64,000 nucleotides of DNA. Source: Pontibacter populi. GTDB lineage: Bacteria > Bacteroidota > Bacteroidia > Cytophagales > Hymenobacteraceae. Both the position numbers and the translations under genes were made by a program. The stretch spans positions 124,001 to 188,000 of the forward strand of contig NZ_JAHWXQ010000005.1 in NCBI RefSeq assembly GCF_019336435.1, read 5' to 3'. The notes beneath the pieces were generated by a model. That model ran no database searches. It was not told the DNA's origin and was given only the letters and a program-made list of their open reading frames with translations. Positions 41,684 to 49,963 of the stretch are shown here, in pieces (the first letter of the stretch is position 1; each line of letters starts with the position of its first letter).

Positions 41684-44600
41684 AAAATGCCAACCCCAAC
41701 TGCGCAGCAGGTTTATCACCATATTGCCATTCCTGTACTTGCTGCGTATCGAAATAATAGAGCACACATCTTACTTTTTTGTAACCTAACTGCCGGAAAC
41801 GCACGGCATAATGGTCCAGGCGGTTGCGGTGTTCGGGCTCAGGTGGCGGCGATTTAAATTCTATCAGCACTACGGTTTCGCCATCAAACACGATCCTGTC
41901 CGGTTTATACAGGTAAGCGCGGGCATCCAGCACTTCTTTTTCCTGTTCTATGGCTACTTTGTTTGAAAAATAATAAGCCATTTTCGGGTGTTGCACAATT
42001 TCAGTTAACAGGCGGTGCAGTTCAGGTTTGTCGCGCTCACTGATGATGCCTTCGTAGCCCATTTGCCGCAGCACCTGGTTTACTTCCGGCGCAAACGTGA
42101 TCCGCGACAAGGCATAATGCAGTTTACGGTTTACCTGGCGCTGGCGCTGTTGCGTTTCAAAATCGAAGACGTTATTGGCGTGCTGTTTTATTTTCAGACG
42201 CTGTTCCCAGTCGGTTGTTACCAGGTGGGTTAGTTCAAAGGTACCTTCTTGCGAACTATAGTTTTGATTTTTAGCCCCATTACCTTTAGCCAGCTGGTAG
42301 CAGAATTTGCCGGGCTCCCAGACTTCTTTTTCCTTCAGATACTGGTACAATAAATGGCTTATATTCTTTACCTGGCCATCTGCTTTCGGCATTTTATCTT
42401 CCACCAACAGGTCTTTTGCATTGCCTATCAGGTACAACCTTTCTATGGGGCGGGTGAGGGCCACATACAGCATGTTCAGGTTTTCGATAAAGGTCTTCTC
42501 TATCTCTGTTTTATACTGATCGCCCAGTTCCGTGCTTTCCAGCTTAGAGCCGATGTTTACCGCCACGCTGCGTAGCTTTCCGGTATAGTTTACAGTCTCC
42601 GGTAACTGGCTCCACATTAGCGAACCACGCTTCGGTTCGGTGCTCCAATCCGCAAACGGGATGATAACGATAGGGTAGGCCAGGCCTTTGGATTTGTGAA
42701 TGCTGGTTATAGTTACCGCGTTCCGGTTTTTAGGCGTATTGATGCTCAGTTTTTCCTTCTGCACATCCCAATAACCCAAGAAGTTGTTCAGGTTGTTGCT
42801 GTTCTTTAAACTATACTCCAGCACTAGGTCCAGGAAGCGGAAAATGTATTCGCACTCGTTGTTATGGCCCAGCAAATTAAAAATACGGATAAGTCTTTCG
42901 GTCAGCTCGTAAATAGACAGATTGCCGGTATTGCGCTCGTCCAGGTCAAAACCGAGTTCTCTGATATAGTCATAGAAAGCGGCCGGATCTGGTGTGTTGG
43001 CTATAGTTGCAATGCGCTGCGTTACCTTTACATCAGGCACCAGGTTCTTCGTAACTATACTTATAAGGTACAGCGCTTCTGATTTCGCAAGTGCATCGTT
43101 TGGCCGGTTAAACACCCGAAACAAAGCAATGATAAAGTTTATCACTTCGGCAAACTGCAGCGACAGCGAATCCTGTGAAATAATGTCGTAGCGGCGCTCT
43201 TTCAGGAAATTGGCAATGCGTTTGCTGTTCTGGTTGGTGCGGCTGAGTATGGCAATATCGCGCAGTTCGTAGCCTTCTGCCACGGCATTTTCCACCAGAT
43301 GCACCACCATGTTCAGCATGCTTTCGTTGTAGCTTATCTCTGCCGGGTGAGTGTATTTAGGGTATAGTTCTTCGGTGCGGGTGCAGGTGTCAAAATCATA
43401 TTTGGTATTGCTGTCGCCTTCGTAAGTGAAAAGCACCTGCACGTGGCCGCCGGTGTTATTCGCGTCCGGAACTTCCTGTATAAAATCAGCATCATAAATA
43501 GACGTGAACATGCCAAACTCAGGGTGTGCCTGGCTGGCAAACGTAAAAATGTCGTTGTTGAAATGGATGATCTCGGCGCGGCTTCTATAGTTCTGGTTCA
43601 GGTTGTCGGGTTGCAGTACATCGTTATTCAGCGTGTGATAGCGTTCCCTGATCAGATCGGCGTTGCGGCGGTTCTGGTAGAGTTGGGCGGTATTCTTTTT
43701 ATAGAGGTGCAGAATCTGTTCCATTTCGCCACCACGCCAGCGGTAAATCGCCTGCTTGGCATCGCCCACCACCATGCTAAAGTGTCCCGAGGCAAGCGCA
43801 TTTTCTACCAGCGGCAACAGGTTGTTCCATTGCAGCACCGAGGTATCCTGAAACTCATCTATCAGGATGTGGTTATACTTTTCGCCGAGGCGCTCATAGA
43901 TAAAAGGCACCGGTTCCTTCAGCACGATATCAATAATGCGTTTGTTGAACTCCGAAATGTGCACCGTATTTTTATCCAGCTTAATTTCCTGCAGGCATTT
44001 TTCCAGCTCGTTCAGTACCGATAGTTTATACAGATGCGGCACGATAGCATTAAGCAGGGTATACATGCCGGCATACGCTTCTTTCCGGTTCTCCAGTTCC
44101 AGGTATAACTCGGACAACTGGTCTTTTACACTATCGATCTGGCTAACTATAAAGCTGTTCTTTTTAGCAGATGCGCTGTACCAGCTATCGTTCTCGACGG
44201 TTTTGCGGGCATTGCTGTTACTATAGTTCAGGTCTATGATTTTAAGCCAGCGGTAGAAGTAGCCGTAAATGCCATTCTTGCCATACGACAGGTCGGCAGC
44301 ATCCAGGTTTGCTTGCTCTATGAGTGCTACAGCCTGTGTGGCGGGTTCAACTATAGCGGCTTCTATCTGTTGTTTGGTTTGGCGCAGTTGCTGGTGCACT
44401 TCCCTGAAATCTTCCAGCGTAAGCGTCTGCAGGTCGGTAATGGCTTCGTACACCTGTTCATTCAGCAGGTTTTTAGCAAAGTCCGCCAGTTCCTGGGTCA
44501 GCATGCTCCAGCTGCGGCCTTCACTTGCTTTTTCCAATATAAACTGCTCCAGGGTTTCGGTCAGCAGGTCGCCTTTTTCATTTTTTACCTTGTCCAGCAA

Positions 44601-45086
44601 CAGCGATACAGCTGTGTTCAGCAGGGTATTCGAATCCAGGTCTACTTCAAAATTGTGCGGTATTTTCAGCTCACGCGCAAAAGCCTGAACGATCTTGTTT
44701 ACAAAGCTGTCTATAGTGCTTACACTGAAATCGGCATAGTTGTAAAGTACTTGTGTAAAAACCAGACCGGCTCTTCTTCTTATCTCTTCTTTATCAAGGT
44801 GTTGTTCCGGGTGGGCTTGCTGTAGTTCGCTGGTTATAGTTTCCAGCAGGTTCTCGCTTTTGGCTTTTGCTTTCTCAGGTAAAGTATCGTCGTTAAAGCC
44901 ACGTAAAGCTCCCAGAATACGCTCCTTCATTTCGGCGGCCGCATCGTTGGTAAAGGTAATGGCCAGTATAGATCTATAGTAGTCGGGGTTTGGCTGGTGC
45001 AAGGCCAGTTTCAGGTATTCCTTGGTAAGCGCGTATGTTTTGCCTGACCCGGCAGAAGAAGAGTATATTTTAAAAACTGATGCCAT
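41682..45086 (-). CDS. AddA/RecB-like UvrD helicase-nuclease
   Basis: A 1134-residue superfamily-1 helicase fused to a PD-(D/E)XK nuclease, the AddA-type subunit of a double-strand-break resection complex. Motifs are Walker A SSSAGSGKTYAL (about 9-20), AITFTNDAAAEMKER, DEFQDTSVLQW (about 412), GDAKQAIYRWRGG, TSIHKSKGLAYPIVIIP and LYVALTRPIERLYLIG. The C-terminal nuclease (about 1070-1134) keeps KPDRIV and LIEFKSP, that is, the Asp and Glu-x-Lys catalytic set. The gene is probably first in a unit with the VOC and AddB-like genes, though a palindromic island lies between. Confidence 0.9.
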   Translation of the reverse strand: MASVFKIYSSSAGSGKTYALTKEYLKLALHQPNPDYYRSILAITFTNDAAAEMKERILGALRGFNDDTLPEKAKAKSENLLETITSELQQAHPEQHLDKEEIRRRAGLVFTQVLYNYADFSVSTIDSFVNKIVQAFARELKIPHNFEVDLDSNTLLNTAVSLLLDKVKNEKGDLLTETLEQFILEKASEGRSWSMLTQELADFAKNLLNEQVYEAITDLQTLTLEDFREVHQQLRQTKQQIEAAIVEPATQAVALIEQANLDAADLSYGKNGIYGYFYRWLKIIDLNYSNSNARKTVENDSWYSASAKKNSFIVSQIDSVKDQLSELYLELENRKEAYAGMYTLLNAIVPHLYKLSVLNELEKCLQEIKLDKNTVHISEFNKRIIDIVLKEPVPFIYERLGEKYNHILIDEFQDTSVLQWNNLLPLVENALASGHFSMVVGDAKQAIYRWRGGEMEQILHLYKKNTAQLYQNRRNADLIRERYHTLNNDVLQPDNLNQNYRSRAEIIHFNNDIFTFASQAHPEFGMFTSIYDADFIQEVPDANNTGGHVQVLFTYEGDSNTKYDFDTCTRTEELYPKYTHPAEISYNESMLNMVVHLVENAVAEGYELRDIAILSRTNQNSKRIANFLKERRYDIISQDSLSLQFAEVINFIIALFRVFNRPNDALAKSEALYLISIVTKNLVPDVKVTQRIATIANTPDPAAFYDYIRELGFDLDERNTGNLSIYELTERLIRIFNLLGHNNECEYIFRFLDLVLEYSLKNSNNLNNFLGYWDVQKEKLSINTPKNRNAVTITSIHKSKGLAYPIVIIPFADWSTEPKRGSLMWSQLPETVNYTGKLRSVAVNIGSKLESTELGDQYKTEIEKTFIENLNMLYVALTRPIERLYLIGNAKDLLVEDKMPKADGQVKNISHLLYQYLKEKEVWEPGKFCYQLAKGNGAKNQNYSSQEGTFELTHLVTTDWEQRLKIKQHANNVFDFETQQRQRQVNRKLHYALSRITFAPEVNQVLRQMGYEGIISERDKPELHRLLTEIVQHPKMAYYFSNKVAIEQEKEVLDARAYLYKPDRIVFDGETVVLIEFKSPPPEPEHRNRLDHYAVRFRQLGYKKVRCVLYYFDTQQVQEWQYGDKPAAQLGLAF

Positions 45087-45202
45087 TGCAGTTGAGATAA
45101 AGCCAGGTATAAAGATACACTTTTGCCCGCCCGCATGCCAGTGTTTGCAAGCTTGTAAGTGAAGTAAATTGCTATGCTGCTGATAGTAAAGGTGTAAAAT
45201 AA

Positions 45203-45237
45203 AAACAGGCTGCCTGTAGGGGATAGGCAGCCTGTTT
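45203..45237 (-). terminator. Hairpin terminator after 179-residue protein gene
   Basis: AAACAGGCTGCCT pairs with AGGCAGCCTGTTT and is followed on the minus strand by TTTTTAT. Confidence 0.82.
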
Positions 45238-45257
45238 CAGTTTATAGTATGTAGAGT

Positions 45258-45797
45258 TTATGCAAATGCAGGTTCTTCAATACGTTCTTCTGCTGTTTTT
45301 GCAGGTATGGCGCTGTTGGCACATACATGGAACATAATGCGGGCCATCGAGATCACGTAATCAGAAATGATACAGTGTTGCTGCTCCAGGCCATTTAATA
45401 CTTTGCTGCCACCAAGGTTAAACTTGCTTAATTCCAGCACTTCATCAAAGTTCTGGCGCAGCATTTTAAGTGCTTTAAAAGATGGTTCGTTATAATACAT
45501 CGGGATAACCTGGCAAACGGCATAACTGCCTTTAGCGCGTTCCTGTGCGATCATCTGGCACAACGATTCGGTATTTACTTTATCCAGGTCAGAGATAATA
45601 ACAAAGAAAACGCTTTTCTTGTCAGTTGTCGCCTTACGGGCCGGCACACTGCCTACCAACATGTTACGGCTAACGGAAGAGCCATGCACAAACGCTTCAT
45701 CCTTCAGAATTTTGTTGTGAATTTTAAAAGCCAGCGCACCAGAAGCAATTAGATTAAAGTCTTTGCCTTGAGTTGAAATTTTTGTAAAATGTAACAT
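45258..45797 (-). CDS. Conserved-looking hypothetical protein, 179 residues
   Basis: I do not recognise a family. The protein has no signal peptide or membrane helix. It shows alternating hydrophobic strands (KSVFFVIISDLD; SYAVCQVIPMYY) and helices that suggest an alpha/beta fold, and ends with an acidic-basic tail (KTAEERIEEPAF). Codon use resembles that of its neighbours, and the gene has its own terminator, so it is likely a real gene. It lies upstream of addA on the same strand, 172 bases away and ended by the terminator, so it is a separate unit. Confidence 0.6.
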   Translation of the reverse strand: MLHFTKISTQGKDFNLIASGALAFKIHNKILKDEAFVHGSSVSRNMLVGSVPARKATTDKKSVFFVIISDLDKVNTESLCQMIAQERAKGSYAVCQVIPMYYNEPSFKALKMLRQNFDEVLELSKFNLGGSKVLNGLEQQHCIISDYVISMARIMFHVCANSAIPAKTAEERIEEPAFA

Positions 45798-46418
45798 AAG
45801 TGAGGGACTAGGGGGTTTAAGGTTTTGTTTAATTGATTTTCAGTAAGCGGTGTATTGCTACACATGCTCATTAGCTTCTGTTCAATAAGGCTTGTAGGTA
45901 ATATGGGGCAGGGGAGTACCGGGGTTAGGTACAGTTTAATCGGGCATAAGGGTCAGTAGTTTTTGGTTTCGGATTTTGTAAACTACGGCACTTGGTTAAA
46001 AATAAATGTTTAAATATTTAAATTACTGGTAAACGTATGCCTTAAATGGGTGAATTGACTACAATAACGTGTGGTCATAAAAAAGGTTGTACACAAGTAA
46101 TTTAAAAAGTAATAAAATTTAATTAAATATTTACATGTTATACTCCCTTTAACCAGCTAATGTTACAGCCTTAAGTATAGAATTATACTAATATTTTAAT
46201 ATTGATCCCAGATTACATATTATGGCAGTATTTGGGAACATTAGTAATTGACGTAAAAACCTCGTACCTTTGCAGCCGATTTGGAATAAGTCTGATTTAC
46301 TGGTATAACTGGCAACGCCACAATTGGATAACCTTTATTTTTTGTTTTTCGATACGTATCATAGGGATAGGTAAAAACAGGCTACTCCAGAGAGTTATTT
46401 TCAGTAATAAAAAATTAG
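45798..46418. other. Long AT-rich intergenic region and helicase leader
   Basis: This 621-base spacer has no convincing gene. The distal part is AT-rich. The last 146 bases, after the -7 box at 46,265-46,272, would form a long 5' untranslated leader of the DEAD-box helicase mRNA. The leader contains the perfect palindrome GATACGTATC (46,351-46,360). Long leaders are typical of cold-induced DEAD-box helicases. Confidence 0.5.
46265..46272 (+). promoter_or_regulatory. Putative -7 box (TACCTTTG) for DEAD-box helicase
   Basis: TAnnTTTG followed by CAG, 147 bases upstream of the ATG, implying a long leader. Confidence 0.5.
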
Positions 46419-48290
46419 ATGAACAAAATCAGATTTGACGAGCTTCCGCTTTCGCCGGAAGTTCAGCGTGCTATCGCAGACATGGGCTTCGAAGAAGCCT
46501 CTCCAATCCAGACAGAAGCAATACCAGTTATTATGGAAGGCCGTGACATTATCGGTCAGGCACAGACGGGTACAGGTAAAACTGCCGCTTTTGGTATTCC
46601 AACTATAGAAAGCATTGATGAGAACGACCGCAGTGTGCAGGCGCTTATCCTTTGCCCAACCCGCGAACTGGCTATCCAGGTAGCTGGCGAGATCCAGAAA
46701 TTAATTAAGTATAAGCCAAATATCAGCATCGTTCCTATTTACGGTGGCCAGGCATACGACCGTCAGCTGCGCGCTTTAAAGCAAGGTGTTCAGATTGTGA
46801 TTGGTACGCCGGGTCGTGTAATGGACCACGTAGAACGCGGTACTTTAAAGCTTGACAAGATCCGTAAGATCATTTTGGATGAAGCAGATGAGATGCTGGA
46901 CATGGGCTTCCGTGATGATATCGAGTTTGTATTGAGCAAAATGCCGGAAGAGCGCCAGACGATCTTCTTCTCGGCTACGATGTCTAAGCCGATCATGGAC
47001 CTTACCAAGCGTTACCAGCAGGACCCGGTGATCGTTAAGGTGGTTCATAAAGAGCTTACCGTAACTAACATCGACCAGATCTACTTTGAGGTGCGTAACA
47101 GCATGAAGCAGGAAGTACTTTCGCGCGTGCTGGATATGTTCAACATGAAGTCTGTTGTGATCTTCTGTAATACGAAGCGCATGGTGGATGAACTGGTAAC
47201 AAGTCTGCAGAGCCGTGGTTATTTAGCCGATGCCCTGCACGGTGACCTTAACCAGAACCAGCGTTCTAACGTGATGGGTAAATTCCGTAACGCACAGCTG
47301 GAGATACTGGTAGCTACTGACGTAGCAGCCCGTGGACTGGATGTAGAGAACGTGGAAGCCGTATTTAACTACGACCTTCCGCAGGACGAAGAAGCTTACG
47401 TGCACCGTATTGGCCGTACAGGTCGTGCCGGTAAATCAGGTAAAGCTTTCTCTTTCGTGTCTGGCCGTTCTGATATGTATAAGCTGAAGGATATCATGCG
47501 CTATACTAAAGCCAATATCCAGCTACAGCAGGTACCTACTTTTGAAGATGTGAACGAACTGCGCACCAGCATGTTCCTGGATAAAGTGCGTGAAGTACTG
47601 GAGAAAGGTAACCTGACCAAGCATATCGCAAACATCGAGAAACTTGTAACCGAAGACTATACTTCGCTTGAAATTGCAGCTGCCTTACTTAAAATGACTT
47701 TGAAAGAAGCTAAAGTTAAGGAAGCTGGTAAAGAAGCTGAAAAAGGACTAGGTTTCTCTAAGGAAGGTTTCGACCGTCTGTTCATTACGATCGGTAAAAA
47801 AGACCGCGTTCATCCAAAGGACCTTATCGACCTGTTAGCTGCAAACTCTGATATTCCTGCTGCTAAAGTGGGTGATATTGACCTGTACGACAAATTCAGC
47901 TTTGTTGAAGTGCCTTCAGAATATACTGCCAATATACTTGAGAAAGTAGGCCGTATTGAAGTGGACGGACGCATGGTGGTTGTTGAGAAGTCTGATAAAA
48001 AAGGCGGCGGCAAAGAAGGCGGTGAGCGTGAAGATCGCGGCGGAAGAGGTGGCAGCCGTTTCGGCGGTGGTGACAGAGACCGTGATCGTGGCGACCGTGG
48101 TGGCAGCCGTTTTGGTGGCCCACGTGGTGGCGGAGACCGTGACCGCGGAGGCGACAGAGGTGGTAGCCGCTTTGGTGGTGGAGACCGTGACAGAGGCGGT
48201 GACCGCGGTGGAAGCCGTTTTGGTGGAGAAAGAGGCGGAGATCGTGACCGTGGAGGTGACAGAGGTGGTTTCCGTAGAAAAAGATTTTAA
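46419..48290 (+). CDS. DEAD-box RNA helicase, CsdA/DeaD-like with RG-rich tail
   Basis: A 623-residue RNA helicase. The core (1-370) has Q motif ASPIQTEAIPVI, AQTGTGKT, PTRELAIQ, DEADEMLDMGF, FFSATM, and YVHRIGRTGRAGKSG. A helical linker precedes a DbpA/CsdA-type RNA-binding domain (about 450-525: RLFITIGKKDRVHPKDLIDLL; DIDLYDKFSFVEVPSEY). The tail from about 525 to the end is made of repeated GGDRDRGGDRGGSRFGG units and is strongly basic, a nonspecific RNA-binding and phase-separating type of sequence. It probably acts in ribosome assembly and mRNA decay in the cold. The gene has a long leader and a strong terminator. Confidence 0.93.
   Translation: MNKIRFDELPLSPEVQRAIADMGFEEASPIQTEAIPVIMEGRDIIGQAQTGTGKTAAFGIPTIESIDENDRSVQALILCPTRELAIQVAGEIQKLIKYKPNISIVPIYGGQAYDRQLRALKQGVQIVIGTPGRVMDHVERGTLKLDKIRKIILDEADEMLDMGFRDDIEFVLSKMPEERQTIFFSATMSKPIMDLTKRYQQDPVIVKVVHKELTVTNIDQIYFEVRNSMKQEVLSRVLDMFNMKSVVIFCNTKRMVDELVTSLQSRGYLADALHGDLNQNQRSNVMGKFRNAQLEILVATDVAARGLDVENVEAVFNYDLPQDEEAYVHRIGRTGRAGKSGKAFSFVSGRSDMYKLKDIMRYTKANIQLQQVPTFEDVNELRTSMFLDKVREVLEKGNLTKHIANIEKLVTEDYTSLEIAAALLKMTLKEAKVKEAGKEAEKGLGFSKEGFDRLFITIGKKDRVHPKDLIDLLAANSDIPAAKVGDIDLYDKFSFVEVPSEYTANILEKVGRIEVDGRMVVVEKSDKKGGGKEGGEREDRGGRGGSRFGGGDRDRDRGDRGGSRFGGPRGGGDRDRGGDRGGSRFGGGDRDRGGDRGGSRFGGERGGDRDRGGDRGGFRRKRF
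48000..48290. repeat. In-gene repeat encoding RGG-rich tail
   Basis: GGT/GGC-GAC-CGT blocks are repeated in tandem with imperfect period and code for the Gly/Arg/Asp-rich C-terminal tail of the helicase. The repeats also open long spurious reading frames in other frames. Confidence 0.75.
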
Positions 48291-48370
48291 TTCTTAATAA
48301 CCTTTGCCTGCTACAGGCGTATACATAACTATACAGCTTTAGAAGCTTAAAAACTTCATTTAACTGTTAG

Positions 48371-48405
48371 AATAAGCCGACTTGAAACGTCGGCTTATTT
48401 GTTTT
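48371..48405 (+). terminator. Hairpin terminator after DEAD-box helicase
   Basis: AATAAGCCGAC pairs with GTCGGCTTATT across a 7-base loop, followed by TGTTTT. Confidence 0.85.
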
Positions 48406-48474
48406 ATAGGGTTCTGGTAATATTTGCCGATAATTTTCTTCAAACTATAACCTTCCTGTAAAACGAGGCGTAAA

Positions 48475-48493
48475 AGGATTATCATAAAAAGGT
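48475..48493 (+). repeat. 19-base sequence shared with 58,579-58,597
   Basis: AGGATTATCATAAAAAGGT occurs twice, exactly, both times in a spacer beside a DEAD-box helicase gene. Confidence 0.7.
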
Positions 48494-48528
48494 TGGAAGA
48501 TTACCTAATTGCTCACGCAGTTAGTTAT

Positions 48529-48570
48529 AAAAAGGGTTACATCAGACGGATGTAACCCTTTTTATTTTTA
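48529..48570 (+). terminator. Orphan hairpin terminator
   Basis: AAAGGGTTACATC pairs with GATGTAACCCTTT across AGACG, followed by a long T-rich tail. No coding sequence ends at it on the plus strand. Confidence 0.8.
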
Positions 48571-48762
48571 TGCCTATAGTTCCCGCTATGAATTCCGGAG
48601 AATAAACTATATTGGTGTTATACGATGTAGTAAGTGAGTGATGTAGGCAGAAAGTTTCGTGCTGATTTTACTATCTATTCTACATATACGGTGCAGATAA
48701 GCTGAATAGCGTTTCGTATATCCAATAGGTAAAACTATATAGAAAATTGATAGATCAAGTAT

Positions 48763-49284
48763 ATAAAGCGTGCGATACCCTTTGTCTTAATCTTTACTAT
48801 TTTCTCCTGCTCAGAGATAGAAATAAATACCACTCAAGAAGCAACATCAGTTATACCTTCTAGTGCCATGGAAATTGCTAAAGAAAGGTCAGTTGCTGGT
48901 ATTAAGGAAAAGGATGAATCCAAAACATTACAAGGTAAAAAACTAAGAATGGAGACATTCACTTATATTCCAGAAGAATATTATGGCTGTGGGTGTAGCT
49001 TGTTTTTAACAGAACAGGATGAGAAAGCAGATATCCATATCTATCGAGACGCCGGTGATATTGCCATGATAGTACTGAACGGAAAAATTCATAGGATGGA
49101 ATATAAAGGCGAACTCAATGGTGTTACTACTTATTCTAATGATTCAATAAAAGTGGAGAGAGTTCATGCAAAAGCGATTGAAAGTACAGAGATGGAGGAA
49201 ACAGTGGATGTTGAAGGAGTACTTACTATTACTAAAGGCAAAGACAAACTTGAGAAAAAGTATATCGGGTATTGTGGCTGCTAA
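48763..49284 (+). CDS. Cys-containing lipoprotein of unknown function with non-ATG start
   Basis: The first ATG in frame is at 48,868 and would give a 138-residue protein without a signal. Reading the same frame upstream, however, gives a textbook lipoprotein signal, KRAIPFVLIFTIFSCS, with lipobox IFSC, and the frame stays open back to a TAG at 48,751. No ATG, GTG or TTG lies in that extension; ATA at 48,763 (then KRAIPF) and ATC at 48,754 are the only plausible initiators. The mature protein has CGC motifs near the middle (YYGCGCSLF) and at the C terminus (GYCGC), which may bind metal or form disulfides. The family is not recognised. The start may be a rare codon, a recent start-loss mutation, or a base error. 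Confidence 0.6.
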   Translation: MKRAIPFVLIFTIFSCSEIEINTTQEATSVIPSSAMEIAKERSVAGIKEKDESKTLQGKKLRMETFTYIPEEYYGCGCSLFLTEQDEKADIHIYRDAGDIAMIVLNGKIHRMEYKGELNGVTTYSNDSIKVERVHAKAIESTEMEETVDVEGVLTITKGKDKLEKKYIGYCGC

Positions 49285-49388
49285 ACGGTGATTATAACTC
49301 TAATCCAATAGCATACTTAGCAAACAAGGGCACATAATTTCGACTTCGACTAAGCCGAACTCATATTATGAATAAATCCATAGCCCAC

Positions 49389-49414
49389 AAAAAAAGGAGC
49401 TTTAAGCTCCTTTT
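49389..49414 (-). terminator. Hairpin terminator after DUF2383-like gene
   Basis: AAAAGGAGCTT pairs with AAGCTCCTTTT around one base, with an A run that becomes a U tract on the minus strand. Confidence 0.8.
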
Positions 49415-49440
49415 CATATTTCTTAAACTATAGTTATAGT

Positions 49441-49896
49441 TTATGCTTCGCTTCTTGCCTTATCGCGCAGGGCACGGATGTGGTCATGTGCATGTTTTAC
49501 ATCCATGTACTGCTGCTCAACTATCTGCTTCAGGTTACCTGGTAAATCTGCCTTGCGGGCTTCCTCAAACGCTTTAACGGCATAGTCCTCGCCACGCTCG
49601 CACTCTTCCAGAATTCTTGTTCTGTCCTTTGAACTGATAGCAGATTTAATATCGATCCAGATTCGGTGAACAGTACCTTCAAGTGAGCTGGACTCATCGT
49701 CGGTTTTACCCATTTTATGAAGTTCTGCCTGTAGTTCTGTTATCATGCTATCGCGCTGCACAGCGTATTTCATAAAAAGTTCTTTCAGGTCTCTGTCTTC
49801 CACATCTTCAGCGGCAGTTTTGTATCCTTTGGCGCCATCCTTACATCTTTCTATCAGATGGTGCACTGTCGAGAATACTTCTTTATTGATTTCCAT
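49441..49896 (-). CDS. PA2169-type four-helix-bundle protein (DUF2383)
   Basis: A 151-residue, all-helical, soluble protein matching the PA2169/DUF2383 family: LIERCKDGAKGYKTAAEDVEDRDLKELF at the N terminus, RIWIDIKSAI in the middle, and ECERGEDYAVKAFEEA plus a final QQYMDVKHAHDHIRALRD helix. These ferritin-like bundles are common in Bacteroidota and Proteobacteria and are often linked to stress conditions. The function is unknown. It is monocistronic. Confidence 0.88.
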   Translation of the reverse strand: MEINKEVFSTVHHLIERCKDGAKGYKTAAEDVEDRDLKELFMKYAVQRDSMITELQAELHKMGKTDDESSSLEGTVHRIWIDIKSAISSKDRTRILEECERGEDYAVKAFEEARKADLPGNLKQIVEQQYMDVKHAHDHIRALRDKARSEA

Positions 49897-49963
49897 AGTT
49901 TTGAAGGTTTAGTTACTATATGCGATATTACTCATATACGTAACGTAAAGTTACTCAGGGCGG

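Larger units (their letters stand above)
48406..48762. other. Intergenic region with extra terminator and duplicated 19-mer
   Basis: This noncoding stretch holds the 19-base sequence at 48,475-48,493 that recurs at 58,579-58,597, and a second strong hairpin at 48,529-48,570 that does not follow any gene. A short unannotated RNA between the two terminators is possible. The remainder up to the lipoprotein gene shows no further feature. Confidence 0.45.

Noticed and set aside
46202..46438. A 78-residue open frame before the CsdA-like helicase
   Set aside because: It begins with TTG, spans the -7 box and leader, overlaps the helicase start and has an aromatic-rich, low-quality composition.
47956..48297. 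Long Ala/Val/Thr-rich frame overlapping the helicase tail
   Set aside because: It is the other-frame reading of the RGG-coding repeat, not a gene.
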